DNA of 64,000 bases. Source: Streptomyces xantholiticus. GTDB taxonomy: Bacteria; Actinomycetota; Actinomycetes; Streptomycetales; Streptomycetaceae. This document shows positions 31,610-40,883 of this stretch, in pieces. How positions within the stretch are numbered: position 1 is the first letter of the stretch; each line of letters opens with the position of its first letter. Where the stretch lies: contig NZ_BMWB01000007.1 of assembly GCF_014651015.1 (NCBI RefSeq), positions 62,001-126,000 on the forward strand. Reading direction: 5' to 3'. Under the pieces are notes generated by a model. That model was not told the origin of the DNA, did not search any database, and worked only from the letters and a program-made list of their open reading frames with translations. Made by a program: the position numbers and the translations under genes.

Positions 31610-33121
31610 TCAACCGGATCTGCGACGGGTTCCCCCGCCGGTGCCGAGCCAGCCCGCCAGCTTGCCGCCCTGGCCGACCGCCCGCAGCCGCCGCTCCGCC
31701 GCGTCCCGGACCGGATCGGTCGCCACCACGAGCAGCTCGTCGCCGTGCCGCAGCGCGGTGGCCGGCAGCGGCACGAAGCTCTTCCCGTCCCGTACGACGA
31801 GGGTGACCGCGGCGCCCGCCGGGAGCCGCAGCTCCGCGACCTCGACCCCGTGCATCCGCGAGCCCTTGGGGATCGCGACCGACAGCAGGTGCCCCCGCAG
31901 CCGCTCCAGAGGCGCGGACTCGATGCCCAGGTCGGCCGCCTCCGACGGGTCCCCGAGTCGTAGCCGCTTCGCCAGCCAGGGCAGTGTCGGCCCCTGCACC
32001 AATGTGTAGACGACCACCAGGACGAAGACGATGTTGAAGATCCGGTCGTTGCCCTCGACCCCCGAGACCATGGGGATCGTCGCGAAAATGATGGGCACGG
32101 CCCCGCGGAGGCCCGCCCAGGACATCAGGACCTGCTCCCGCCACGGGATCGAGAAGGGGAGCAGGCTGATGAACACTCCGACCGGGCGTGCCACCGCGGT
32201 CAGCATCAGGCCCACCACCACCGCGGGCCAGAAGTCGCCGAGCAGCTCGTGCGGCGTCACCAGCAGGCCGAGCAGGACGAACATGCCGATCTGGGCGAGC
32301 CAGCCCAGGCCCTCTGCGAAGCCCCGGTTCGCCGGGGAGTGCGGCAGTTTGGCGTTCCCGAGGACCATCGAGGCGAGGTATACGGCGAGGAAGCCGCTGC
32401 CGTGGGCCATGGCGCCGGCCGCGTAGGCCATCACCGCGATGGCCATGACCGCGATCGGGTAGAGGCCGGACGCGGGCAGTGCCACGTGCCGCAGTGCGTA
32501 CGCGCCGAGCCAGCCGGTCGCGAGACCGATGACCGCGCCGATCGCCAGTTCCAGGGCGATCTCGCCGACGAGCAGGTACCAGGAGTCCATCGGCCCGGTG
32601 GACGAGAAGGCCACCACCAGGATCACCACGGGGGCGTCGTTGAAACCGGATTCGGCCTCGAGTGCTCCCGTAACCCGGGAAGGCAGTCGCACTTTGCGCA
32701 GTACGGAGAAGACCGCGGCGGCGTCGGTCGACGAGACGACCGCGCCGACGATCAGCGCCTGCTGCCAGGGGAGGCCCACCAGATAGTGGGCGGCAGCGGC
32801 CGTCACCCCCACGCTCACCGCGACGCCGACCGTGGCCAGGGCGGCCGCAGCGGGCAGCGCGGGCCTGATCTCCTTCCACTTCGTGCCGAGTCCACCTTCG
32901 GCCAGGATCACGACGAGTGCGGCGTAGCCGATCACCTGTGTCAGTTCGGGGTCGTCGAACTGGAGCTCGAGCAGGCCGTCCTGGCCCATCGCGATGCCGA
33001 TACCCAGGTACAGCAGCAGGCTGGGGAGGCCGCTGCGCGAGGAGACGCGCACGGCCGCCACGGCGATGAGCAGAACGAGCGAGCAGACGAGCAGAAGTTC
33101 GTTGAGCTGGTGGACAGTCAG
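31610..33121 (-). CDS. K+/H+ antiporter (CPA1 type with RCK_C domain), CTG start
   Basis: A 503-aa cation/proton antiporter. Residues up to about 395 contain 12-13 membrane helices, including VVSSTDAAAVFSVLRK and GALEAESGFNDAPVVILV (ion-site aspartates) and SWAGLRGAVPIIFATIPM. The C-terminal 90 residues form a TrkA_C/RCK_C regulatory domain (GVEVAELRLPAGAAVTLVV, GDELLVVATDP). The first ATG/GTG/TTG in frame, GTG 33061, would delete helix 1. CTG 33121, preceded by GGGGAAGGA, restores TVHQLNELLLVCSLVLLIA, the expected N-terminus, and an in-frame TAA lies above it. Confidence 0.85.
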   Translation of the reverse strand: MTVHQLNELLLVCSLVLLIAVAAVRVSSRSGLPSLLLYLGIGIAMGQDGLLELQFDDPELTQVIGYAALVVILAEGGLGTKWKEIRPALPAAAALATVGVAVSVGVTAAAAHYLVGLPWQQALIVGAVVSSTDAAAVFSVLRKVRLPSRVTGALEAESGFNDAPVVILVVAFSSTGPMDSWYLLVGEIALELAIGAVIGLATGWLGAYALRHVALPASGLYPIAVMAIAVMAYAAGAMAHGSGFLAVYLASMVLGNAKLPHSPANRGFAEGLGWLAQIGMFVLLGLLVTPHELLGDFWPAVVVGLMLTAVARPVGVFISLLPFSIPWREQVLMSWAGLRGAVPIIFATIPMVSGVEGNDRIFNIVFVLVVVYTLVQGPTLPWLAKRLRLGDPSEAADLGIESAPLERLRGHLLSVAIPKGSRMHGVEVAELRLPAGAAVTLVVRDGKSFVPLPATALRHGDELLVVATDPVRDAAERRLRAVGQGGKLAGWLGTGGGTRRRSG

Positions 33122-33337
33122 TGGCCGATCCTTCCCCTTGCGCCGTGCGGCCGGATCCTCTTACCGGCGGGCACACTTCGTTACCTTACCTAATCTTTAA
33201 CGCTTCCTTGACGGTGTGATGATCCGTTTGTCTGTGAATGGTCGGTGCCTTGTGGATACCGCGTCCGGGCGGGTCGGGGGCTGCGCCTAGAGTTGCCTCA
33301 GCATTCCCAGGACCACCCTGCCCCTCGAAGGACAGCG

Positions 33338-36127
33338 ATGCCCGCCAACACAACCGCCTCTTCCCCCAAGAAGAAGGGGCGACGCGCCCGCCTGCTCCTG
33401 CTCGTCCTGGTGCTGGCGCTCGTCGCGGGCGTCGGATACGGGGCGTACTGGAGCATCAGTACGGTGCGTGCCTCGTTCCCGCAGACCACCGGGTCGATCC
33501 AACTCGAAGGACTCGGCGGCCAGGTCGAGGTCAAGCGGGACGGCTACGGCATTCCGCAGATCTACGCGGACAGCGACGAGGACCTGTTCCGAGCGCAGGG
33601 GTTCGTCCAGGCGCAGGACCGCTTCTGGGAGATGGACGTCCGCCGGCACATGACGGCCGGCCGGCTCTCCGAGATGTTCGGCCCCGGCCAGGTCGAGACC
33701 GATGCCTTCCTCCGCACACTCGGGTGGCGCCGCGTCGCGCAGCAGGAGTACGACACCAAGCTCTCGGCGGAGACCAAGAAGTACCTCCAGGCCTACTCGG
33801 AGGGTGTCAACGCGTATCTCAAGGAGCGCTCGGCCGAGGAGATCTCGGTCGAGTACGCGGCACTGTCCTTCACCAACGACTACAAGCCCGAGCCGTGGTC
33901 GCCGGTCGACTCGGTGGCCTGGCTGAAGGCGATGGCCTGGGACCTGCGCGGGAACATGGAGGACGAGATCGACCGCTCCCTGCTGACCAGCAGGCTGAGC
34001 GAGAAGCAGATCAAGGACCTGTACCCGTCCTATCCGTTCGACCGTAACAAGCCGATCGTCCAAGAGGGGGGCATCAGCCAGGTCACCGGCAAGTTCGACC
34101 CGGCGGCCAAGCCCTCCGACCTCGGCGACGGCTCGACCGACGCGAACACCGGCACCAGCGACGGCAACGGCACGGGAGACGGCGCCGGCAGCGCCGCGAA
34201 CGCGGCCTCCGGTCTGAACTCGCAGCTGTCGGCGCTTTCCGACACCCTCGAAGCCATCCCGTCGCTCCTCGGCCCCAGCGGCAACGGCATCGGCTCCAAC
34301 TCCTGGGTGGTCTCCGGCCGGTACACGACCACCGGCAAGCCTCTGCTGGCCAACGACCCGCACCTGGCGCCGCAGCTCCCCTCCCTCTGGTACCAGATGG
34401 GTCTGCACTGCCGTGAGACCTCCGCGAAGTGCCGGTACGACGTCGCGGGCTACACCTTCTCCGGCATGCCCGGCGTGATAATCGGCCACAACCAGGACAT
34501 CGCCTGGGGCTTCACCAACCTCGGCGCCGACGTCACCGACCTGTACCTCGAAAAGCTCAGCGGCGACAGCTACCTGGTCGGTGGCGAGGAGAAGCAGCTG
34601 ACCACCCGCAAGGAGGTCATCAAGGTCGCCGGCGGCACCAGCAAGACGATCACCGTCCGCTCCACCGGCCACGGCCCCCTGGTCTCCGACCGCAGCGACG
34701 AACTGGAGAAGGTTGGCGAGAAGGCCCCCGTGTCCAACGCCGCACCCGACCGCGGCGCAGGCTACGGCGTCGCCCTGCAGTGGACCGCGCTCCAGCCCGG
34801 CAACACCATGGACGCCGTCTTCGAGATCGACCGGGCGAGCGACTTCCAGAGCTTCCGCAAGGCCGCGCAGAAGTTCGAGGTGCCCTCGCAGAACCTGATC
34901 TACGCCGACACCGAGGGCAACATCGGTTACCAGGCCCCCGGCAGGATCCCGGTCCGGGCCGAGGGCGACGGCTCGATGCCCGCGCCCGGCTGGGACCCGG
35001 CGTACAAGTGGAGCGGTTACATCCCCTTCGACGAGCTGCCCTACGAGTACAACCCCGACCGCGGCTACGTCGTCACCGCCAACCAGGCCGTCATCGACGC
35101 CGAGAAGTACCCGTATCCGATCACCAAGGACTACGGCTACGGCGCCCGCAGCCAGCGCATCAACGACCTCATCGAGTCGAAGATCCAGGGTGGCGGCAAG
35201 ATCTCCACCGAAGACATGCGCACCATGCAGACGGACAACAGCAGTGAGATCGCCAAGCTGCTGACGCCTTACCTGCTGAAGATCGACGTCTCCGACCCGT
35301 ACGTCCGCGAGGCACAGAAGCTCCTGGAGGGCTGGGACTACACCCAGGAGCCGGACTCCGGTGCAGCCGCCTACTTCAACGCCGTGTGGCGCAACGTCCT
35401 CAAGCTGGCGTTCGGCAACAAGCTCCCCAAGGAGCTGCGGGTCGAGGGCGAGTGCCTCAGCGTGCGGCCCGCCGACAGCACCGCCCCGGACGACGACCTC
35501 GAGGAGCGGGTGCGCGAGTGCGGACAGCGCGACGCGGACTCGGCCCAGCCGGACGGCGGCGACCGCTGGTTCGAGGTGGTGCGCCGGCTGCTGAAGGACG
35601 AGGACAACGCGTGGTGGCAGTCGCCCAGGACGCGTACGGAGAAGGCGACGGACCACCGTGACGAGCTGCTCGGCCGTGCGATGGTGGACGCCCGCTGGGA
35701 GCTGACCGCCGAGCTGGGCAAGGACGCGTCCAGCTGGAGCTGGGGCCGTCTGCACCAGCTCACGCTGAAGAACCCGACGCTGGGCACCGAGGGCCCCGGC
35801 TTCCTTCAGTTCATGCTCAACCGCGGCCCGTGGAACCTGGGCGGCGGTGAGGCCGCGGTGAACGCCACCGGGTGGAACGCGGCAGGCGGTTACGAGGTCG
35901 TGTGGGTCCCCTCGATGCGGATGGTCGTCAACGTCGGCGACTGGGACGAGTCCCGGTGGGTCAACCTCACCGGTGCGTCCGGTCACGCGTACAGCGCGCA
36001 CTACACCGACCAGACCGAGAAGTGGGCCGACGGCGAGCTGCTGGACTGGGTCTACAGCGCTGACGCGGTGTCGGCCGGGACCGCCGACACGCTCACCCTC
36101 CACCCGCCGGGCCAGTCGGTCCCGTGA
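33338..36127 (+). CDS. Penicillin acylase-family Ntn hydrolase (membrane-anchored/secreted)
   Basis: A 929-aa precursor. GAAGGA precedes ATG 33338. After a basic start (KKKGRRARLL) there is one membrane helix (LLLVLVLALVAGVGYGAYW), then the alpha chain (KRDGYGIPQIYADSDEDLFR, GFVQAQDRFWEMDVRRHMTA), a Gly/Asn/Ser-rich spacer, and the beta chain beginning at Ser320 in GSNSWVVSGRYTT, the expected autocatalytic nucleophile. Family members hydrolyse amide bonds of beta-lactams, N-acyl-homoserine lactones or lipopeptides; the substrate here is unknown. Its last 35 bp overlap the convergent cyclo-ligase gene. Confidence 0.92.
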   Translation: MPANTTASSPKKKGRRARLLLLVLVLALVAGVGYGAYWSISTVRASFPQTTGSIQLEGLGGQVEVKRDGYGIPQIYADSDEDLFRAQGFVQAQDRFWEMDVRRHMTAGRLSEMFGPGQVETDAFLRTLGWRRVAQQEYDTKLSAETKKYLQAYSEGVNAYLKERSAEEISVEYAALSFTNDYKPEPWSPVDSVAWLKAMAWDLRGNMEDEIDRSLLTSRLSEKQIKDLYPSYPFDRNKPIVQEGGISQVTGKFDPAAKPSDLGDGSTDANTGTSDGNGTGDGAGSAANAASGLNSQLSALSDTLEAIPSLLGPSGNGIGSNSWVVSGRYTTTGKPLLANDPHLAPQLPSLWYQMGLHCRETSAKCRYDVAGYTFSGMPGVIIGHNQDIAWGFTNLGADVTDLYLEKLSGDSYLVGGEEKQLTTRKEVIKVAGGTSKTITVRSTGHGPLVSDRSDELEKVGEKAPVSNAAPDRGAGYGVALQWTALQPGNTMDAVFEIDRASDFQSFRKAAQKFEVPSQNLIYADTEGNIGYQAPGRIPVRAEGDGSMPAPGWDPAYKWSGYIPFDELPYEYNPDRGYVVTANQAVIDAEKYPYPITKDYGYGARSQRINDLIESKIQGGGKISTEDMRTMQTDNSSEIAKLLTPYLLKIDVSDPYVREAQKLLEGWDYTQEPDSGAAAYFNAVWRNVLKLAFGNKLPKELRVEGECLSVRPADSTAPDDDLEERVRECGQRDADSAQPDGGDRWFEVVRRLLKDEDNAWWQSPRTRTEKATDHRDELLGRAMVDARWELTAELGKDASSWSWGRLHQLTLKNPTLGTEGPGFLQFMLNRGPWNLGGGEAAVNATGWNAAGGYEVVWVPSMRMVVNVGDWDESRWVNLTGASGHAYSAHYTDQTEKWADGELLDWVYSADAVSAGTADTLTLHPPGQSVP

Positions 36128-36710
36128 AGCGGCTGACGCCCCTGGGCGTCACCACCGCGTGCACGGGGTGGTCGTGGGGTTCCACCGGGACCCGCTCGAC
36201 CACCTCGTTCGCGTAGAGGAGCACCACGAGCGCCGGGTCCGCCCCGGCGGCGGTCAGGCGCGCGAGGACACGGTCGTACGAGCCGCCGCCGCGCCCGAGC
36301 CGCATGCCGCGGGCGTCCACGGCGAGGCCGGGCAGCAGTACGGCGTCCGCCGTGACGACGGCGTCCGGGCCGAGCCGTTCCCCGGCCGGCTCCAGCAGCC
36401 CGCGCCCGGCGGGCTCCAGACGGTCCGGGCCCTGGTAGGCACCCCAGTCGAGGTCGTTGTCGGCCAGCAGTACCGGCAGCAGGACACGTACGCCGCGGGC
36501 GTGCAGCGCGTCGAGCAGCGCGCGCGTGCCGGGCTCGCGCCCGACGGAGACATAGGCGGCGACGGTGCCGGCGTCCGCCAACTCGGGCAGTTCCAAGGCG
36601 TGTCGCGCGAGAACCGCGGCGGTCTCCTGGACGTCCTGCTCGGACAGGAGCCGTCGTGCGCCGAGAAGTTCGGCCCGCAGCTCACTTTTTTCCGACATGT
36701 CGGCGTTCAT
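36093..36710 (-). CDS. 5-formyltetrahydrofolate cyclo-ligase
   Basis: A 205-aa enzyme converting 5-formyl-THF to 5,10-methenyl-THF with ATP, returning the storage folate to one-carbon metabolism. Characteristic segments are SELRAELLGARRLLS near the N-terminus, VLLPGLAVDARGMRLGRGGG (ATP site) and SYDRVLA. Starts at 36710 or 36698 are both possible. The C-terminal 12 codons overlap the end of the penicillin acylase gene on the other strand. Confidence 0.88.
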   Translation of the reverse strand: MNADMSEKSELRAELLGARRLLSEQDVQETAAVLARHALELPELADAGTVAAYVSVGREPGTRALLDALHARGVRVLLPVLLADNDLDWGAYQGPDRLEPAGRGLLEPAGERLGPDAVVTADAVLLPGLAVDARGMRLGRGGGSYDRVLARLTAAGADPALVVLLYANEVVERVPVEPHDHPVHAVVTPRGVSRFTGPTGPAGGG

Positions 36711-36791
36711 TGACCACCCGTAAACATCTGGTACACCTCTTTATGGGGACGAAATTAACCGGAGCATCATCTTCCGCCCATGCGCAGCAGT

Positions 36792-36797
36792 TATTGT
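36792..36797 (+). promoter_or_regulatory. -10 element of galU (leaderless start)
   Basis: TATTGT ends six bases before ATG 36804, putting transcription start at the start codon. No ribosome site is present upstream, and the -35 region is poorly defined. Confidence 0.5.
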
Positions 36798-36803
36798 CTG
36801 CGC

Positions 36804-37730
36804 ATGACTCAGTCGCACCCCAGGATCAGCAAGGCTGTCATCCCTGCCGCAGGCCTCGGCACCCGGTTCCTGCCTGCCACGAAAGCCACTCCCAAAGAGA
36901 TGCTGCCTGTGGTCGACAAGCCCGCGATCCAGTACGTCGTCGAGGAGGCCGTCTCCGCCGGCCTCTCCGACGTGCTCATGATCACAGGGCGCAACAAGCG
37001 CCCCCTCGAGGACCACTTCGACCGCAACTACGAGCTCGAGGAGGCGCTCTCCCGCAAGGGTGACGCCGGCAGGCTCGCCAAGGTCCAGGAGTCCAGCGAC
37101 CTCGCGACCATGCACTACGTACGCCAGGGCGACCCGCGCGGCCTCGGCCACGCCGTGCTCTGTGCCGCACCACACGTCGGTGACCAGCCCTTCGCGGTCC
37201 TCCTCGGCGACGACCTGATCGATCCGCGGGACCCGCTGCTGGCGCGCATGGTCGAGGTGCAGGAGCGTGAGGGCGGCAGTGTCATCGCGCTGATGGAGGT
37301 CGACCCGGCCCAGATCCACCTCTACGGCTGCGCCGCAGTGAAGCCCACCGGCGAGAGCGACGTCGTCAAGGTCACCGATCTGGTGGAGAAGCCGGACCCG
37401 GCGGACGCGCCCAGCAATCTTGCGATCATCGGCCGCTATGTCCTCGACCCCGCCGTCTTCGCCATACTGCGCGAGACGGAGCCGGGCCGTGGCGGCGAGA
37501 TCCAGCTCACCGACGCCCTCCAGAAGCTCGCGGAGGCCGAGCAGTCGGCCGCGGGCGGGGCCGGGAGCGCGGGCGGCGCGGTGCACGGCGTGATCTTCAA
37601 GGGCCGCCGCTATGACACAGGTGACCGCGGCGACTATCTGCGTGCCATTGTCAGACTCGCGTGCGAACGTGAGGACCTGGGCCCGGAATTCCGGGACTGG
37701 CTTCGCAGTTATGTGACCGAGGAGATGTAG
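36804..37730 (+). CDS. galU: UTP-glucose-1-phosphate uridylyltransferase
   Basis: A 308-aa nucleotidyltransferase making UDP-glucose for cell-wall, trehalose and glycan synthesis. The nucleotide-binding start is KAVIPAAGLGTRFLPATKAT with PKEMLPVVDKPAIQYVVEEA, followed by LMITGRNKRPLEDHFD, LLGDDLID and GGEIQLTDAL. ATG 36804 is chosen over an ATG eight codons upstream because of the -10 position and family length. It starts a tight group: the division/molybdotransferase gene glp begins four bases after its stop. Confidence 0.95.
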   Translation: MTQSHPRISKAVIPAAGLGTRFLPATKATPKEMLPVVDKPAIQYVVEEAVSAGLSDVLMITGRNKRPLEDHFDRNYELEEALSRKGDAGRLAKVQESSDLATMHYVRQGDPRGLGHAVLCAAPHVGDQPFAVLLGDDLIDPRDPLLARMVEVQEREGGSVIALMEVDPAQIHLYGCAAVKPTGESDVVKVTDLVEKPDPADAPSNLAIIGRYVLDPAVFAILRETEPGRGGEIQLTDALQKLAEAEQSAAGGAGSAGGAVHGVIFKGRRYDTGDRGDYLRAIVRLACEREDLGPEFRDWLRSYVTEEM

Positions 37731-37734
37731 GACC

Positions 37735-39036
37735 GTGAGCAGCACGACCTGGTCGGTCGACGACCACCTCGAGGACATCCTCGCCGCGATCCGCCCGCTC
37801 GACCCGATCGAGCTGCAGCTGCCGGACGCGCAGGGCTGTGTCCTCGTCGAGGACGTCACCGTCCCGGTCGCGCTGCCGCCGTTCGACAACAGCTCCATGG
37901 ACGGGTACGCGGTCCGGGTCGCCGATGTCGCGGGCGCCACGGAGGAGTCTCCCTCCGTCCTCACGGTCATCGGTGACGTGGCCGCCGGCAGCGACGGACC
38001 GCCCACCGTCGGCCCCGGCCAGGCCGCCCGCATCATGACCGGAGCCCCCCTGCCGCCCGGCGCGCAGGCCGTCGTACCGGTCGAGTGGACCGACGGTGGC
38101 ACCGGCGGAGGAGCCGCCAGGACCATGCGTCCCGCCGGCGAGGCCCCCGAGGGCGCGAGCGGCGAGGTCCGTGTCCACCGGCCCGTCGAGGAGCGCGCCC
38201 ATGTACGCGCCCGCGGCAGCGACGTACAGGCGGGCGACCTCGCCCTCGAGGCGGGCACGGTCCTCGGACCGCCCCAGATCGGGCTGCTCGCCGCGATCGG
38301 CCGCCACGTGGTGCGCGTCCGTCCCCGCCCTCGTGTGGTGGTCCTGTCGACCGGCAGCGAACTGGTCCAGCCCGGCGAGGAGTTGACCGAGGGCAGGATC
38401 TACGACTCCAACAGCTTCGCGCTCGCCGCCGCCGCGCGGGACGCGGGTGCGATTTCCTACCGGGTCGGCGCGGTCACCGACGACGCGGAGATCCTGCGCG
38501 CCACCATCGAGGACCAGCTCGTCCGCGCCGACCTGCTGGTCACCACGGGCGGCGTGAGTGTCGGCGCGTACGACGTGGTCAAGGAGGCGCTCTCCTCGGT
38601 CGGCGACGAGGGCGAGCCGGGCGGCGGGATCGACTTCCGCAAGCTCGCCATGCAGCCGGGCAAGCCCCAGGGCTTCGGCTCCATCGGCCCGGATCACACA
38701 CCGCTGCTGGCCCTGCCCGGCAATCCGGTGTCGTCGTACGTCTCCTTCGAGCTGTTCGTCCGCCCCGCGATCCGTACGCTCATGGGCCTGCCGGACGTGC
38801 ATCGCCCCACCGTCCGCGCCGTGCTCAAGGCGGACGCGGCGCTCGGCTCCCCGGCCGGCAAGCGCCAGTTCCTCCGCGGCGCCTACGACGCCCAATCCGG
38901 CAGCGTCAGCCCGGTCGGCGGCTCCGGCTCCCATCTGATCGCGGCACTCGCCCATGCCGACTGTCTGATCGTCGTCCCGGAGGCCGAGACGTCGGTGGAG
39001 CCCGGCACGGAGGTCGGTGTGGTCCTCCTGGGGTGA
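37735..39036 (+). CDS. glp: Gephyrin-like molybdotransferase / divisome protein Glp (MoeA family)
   Basis: A 433-aa MoeA-fold protein. Visible motifs are LPPFDNSSMDGYAVRV, GDVAAGSDGPP, IMTGAPLPPGAQAVVPVEW, VVLSTGSELVQPGEEL, VTTGGVSVGAYDVVKEAL, GKPQGFG and LALPGNPVSSYVSFELFVRP. MoeA inserts molybdate into molybdopterin. The actinobacterial copy linked to sepX/glpR is the gephyrin-like protein shown in corynebacteria to bind FtsZ and its membrane receptor GlpR. Here it lies between galU and moaC, with sepX/glpR four genes later, so the divisome assignment is favoured, although enzymatic activity may be retained. Confidence 0.85.
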   Translation: MSSTTWSVDDHLEDILAAIRPLDPIELQLPDAQGCVLVEDVTVPVALPPFDNSSMDGYAVRVADVAGATEESPSVLTVIGDVAAGSDGPPTVGPGQAARIMTGAPLPPGAQAVVPVEWTDGGTGGGAARTMRPAGEAPEGASGEVRVHRPVEERAHVRARGSDVQAGDLALEAGTVLGPPQIGLLAAIGRHVVRVRPRPRVVVLSTGSELVQPGEELTEGRIYDSNSFALAAAARDAGAISYRVGAVTDDAEILRATIEDQLVRADLLVTTGGVSVGAYDVVKEALSSVGDEGEPGGGIDFRKLAMQPGKPQGFGSIGPDHTPLLALPGNPVSSYVSFELFVRPAIRTLMGLPDVHRPTVRAVLKADAALGSPAGKRQFLRGAYDAQSGSVSPVGGSGSHLIAALAHADCLIVVPEAETSVEPGTEVGVVLLG

Positions 39037-39108
39037 CCGGCCCCCTGTGGCGGTACCGTGTCAGACCACACAGGCCCTGACGGGACCGGACCGGGAGCAC
39101 AGGCGCAC

Positions 39109-39618
39109 ATGAGCACGCAAGGCAGGCTGACGCACATCGACGAGGCGGGGGCGGCCCGCATGGTCGACGTATCCGGGAAGGACGTCACCGCCCGCACCGC
39201 GCGTGCCACCGGCCGCGTCCTGGTCTCGTCGCACGTGGTGGAGCTGCTGCGCGGCGAGGGGGTTCCCAAGGGCGACGCCCTCGCCACGGCACGGATCGCC
39301 GGGATCATGGGCGCGAAGCGCACACCCGACCTGATCCCGCTCTGCCACCCGCTCTCCGTCTCCGGGGTGAAGCTCGAGCTGTCGGTCGCCGACGACGCGG
39401 TCGAGATCGCCGCCACCGTGAAGACGACGGACCGTACGGGCGTGGAGATGGAGGCGCTCACCGCGGTCTCCGTCGCCGCCCTCACGGTCGTGGACATGAT
39501 CAAGGCCGTCGACAAGGCGGCAGTCATCACCGACATTCGGGTCGAGGAGAAGACCGGCGGCAAGTCCGGCGACTGGACCCGCGAGGCATCACAGGGAGCG
39601 CAGGAGGCGCGCGCATGA
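39109..39618 (+). CDS. moaC: Cyclic pyranopterin monophosphate synthase MoaC
   Basis: A 169-aa enzyme that converts 3',8-cyclo-7,8-dihydro-GTP to cyclic pyranopterin monophosphate, the first stable molybdenum cofactor intermediate. Signatures are LTHIDEAGAARMVDVSGKDV, PDLIPLCHPLSVSGV and KTTDRTGVEMEALTAVS. ATG 39109 with GGGAGCA upstream gives family length; GTG 39058 would add a non-homologous extension. Its stop overlaps the mogA ATG. Confidence 0.93.
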   Translation: MSTQGRLTHIDEAGAARMVDVSGKDVTARTARATGRVLVSSHVVELLRGEGVPKGDALATARIAGIMGAKRTPDLIPLCHPLSVSGVKLELSVADDAVEIAATVKTTDRTGVEMEALTAVSVAALTVVDMIKAVDKAAVITDIRVEEKTGGKSGDWTREASQGAQEARA

Positions 39619-40121
39619 CGGCCGCCCACGCCACCGCCCCGTACCGGGCGCTCGTGGTGACCGCCTCCAACCGGGCGTCCGCCGGGGTGTACGAGGACAA
39701 GGGCGGCCCGCTCATCGCCGCGAAGCTCACCGCGCTCGGCTTCGCAGTCGACGGCCCCCGGGTCGTCCCGGACGGCGGTCCGGTCGGCGACGCGCTGCGC
39801 GAGGGCGTGGCCGACCGGTACGACGTCATTGTCACCACCGGCGGCACAGGCATCTCGCCCACGGACCGCACTCCTGACGTCACCCGCTCCCTCCTCGACC
39901 ACGAGGTCCCCGGAATCCCGGAGGCGATCCGCGCCCACGGGCGTGAGAAGGTGCCCGCCGCCGTGCTGTCCCGCGGTGTCGCCGGTGTCGCCGGCCGCAC
40001 GCTGATCGTCAACCTCCCGGGATCCACCGGGGGTGTACGGGACGGGCTCGCCGTACTGGAGCAGATCCTGCGCCACGCCGTCGATCAGCTGCGCGGTGGC
40101 GACCATCCCAGCGAGTCATGA
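39615..40121 (+). CDS. mog: Molybdopterin adenylyltransferase (MogA/MoaB family)
   Basis: A 168-aa protein that adenylylates molybdopterin before metal insertion by MoeA-type enzymes. Motifs: RALVVTASNRASAGVYEDKG, VVPDG, VIVTTGGTGISPTDRTPDVT and LIVNLPGSTGGVRDGL. It starts at ATG 39615 inside the moaC stop and ends overlapping the next ATG. Its placement beside moaC and glp is the standard actinobacterial order. Confidence 0.92.
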   Translation: MTAAHATAPYRALVVTASNRASAGVYEDKGGPLIAAKLTALGFAVDGPRVVPDGGPVGDALREGVADRYDVIVTTGGTGISPTDRTPDVTRSLLDHEVPGIPEAIRAHGREKVPAAVLSRGVAGVAGRTLIVNLPGSTGGVRDGLAVLEQILRHAVDQLRGGDHPSES

Positions 40122-40747
40122 GCGTCAGCTGGCCTGTCGTCCTGGTGGACGGTGACGTCACCCTCCGCCCCATAAGGCTGCGCGACCAGCGGATCTGGCG
40201 TGAGGTCAACCGGCGCAACCGTGACTGGCTGCGCCCCTGGGAGGCCACGATCCCGCCGCCCGCCCCGGGCGGTCCGCTCATCCAGCGTCCGACGTACCGG
40301 CAGATGGTCCGTCATCTGCGCTCGGAGGCGAACGCGGGCCGGGTGTTGCCCTTCGTCGTCGAGTACCAGGACCGGCTGGTCGGGCAGCTGACCGTGGCCG
40401 GAATCACCTGGGGTTCGATGTGCTCGGGTCATGTCGGCTACTGGGTCGACCGCAGCGTCGCGGGGCGCGGGGTCATGCCGACGGCCGTCGCTCTCGCCGT
40501 GGACCACTGCTTCCGCTCGATCGGTCTGCACCGGATCGAGGTCTGCATTCGGCCCGAGAACGGACCCAGCCGCCGGGTCGTGGAGAAACTCGGATTCCGC
40601 GAAGAGGGTCTGCGCCCCCGTTATCTCCACATCGACGGCGCATGGCGGGACCACCTCGTCTTTGCGCTGACGGCAGAGGAGGTGCCGGAAGGGATGGTCA
40701 ACCGCTGGCACCAGGTACGACCTGGAACCGCCCCCGGAATAAAATAA
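40118..40747 (+). CDS. GNAT acetyltransferase (RimJ/RimL-like)
   Basis: A 209-aa acetyltransferase with overlapping start. VTLRPIRLRDQRIWREVNRR and DWLRPWEATIPP are typical of RimJ-like enzymes, and the acetyl-CoA site is YWVDRSVAGRGVMPTAVALA, followed by HRIEVCIRPENGPSRRVVEK and LGFREEGLRPRYLHIDGAWR. RimJ/L proteins acetylate N-termini of ribosomal proteins, but the target here is unknown. It is conserved between mogA and sepX in Streptomyces, so a link to either process is possible. Confidence 0.88.
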   Translation: MSVSWPVVLVDGDVTLRPIRLRDQRIWREVNRRNRDWLRPWEATIPPPAPGGPLIQRPTYRQMVRHLRSEANAGRVLPFVVEYQDRLVGQLTVAGITWGSMCSGHVGYWVDRSVAGRGVMPTAVALAVDHCFRSIGLHRIEVCIRPENGPSRRVVEKLGFREEGLRPRYLHIDGAWRDHLVFALTAEEVPEGMVNRWHQVRPGTAPGIK

Positions 40748-40870
40748 ACGTTCGAATTTGGCCGCCCTCGGCCATGAATCGATCCGAACAATCACAAAAA
40801 AAGTCCTTGATATCAGCCAGATCGTGCGACACACCGGGCCAATTGGCGGATGCCCTGGTGCGAATCCCTC

Positions 40871-40876
40871 TACGGT
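40871..40876 (+). promoter_or_regulatory. -10 element of sepX (leaderless start)
   Basis: TACGGT ends seven bases before GTG 40884, and no ribosome site is present, suggesting a leaderless transcript separate from the upstream operon. The 136-bp gap after the GNAT gene is AT-richer than its surroundings. Confidence 0.45.
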
Positions 40877-40883
40877 GTGTTGC

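Noticed and set aside
33287..36103. 938-aa minus-strand frame opposite the penicillin acylase gene
   Set aside because: Shadow frame with no family motif; the acylase has full catalytic signatures.
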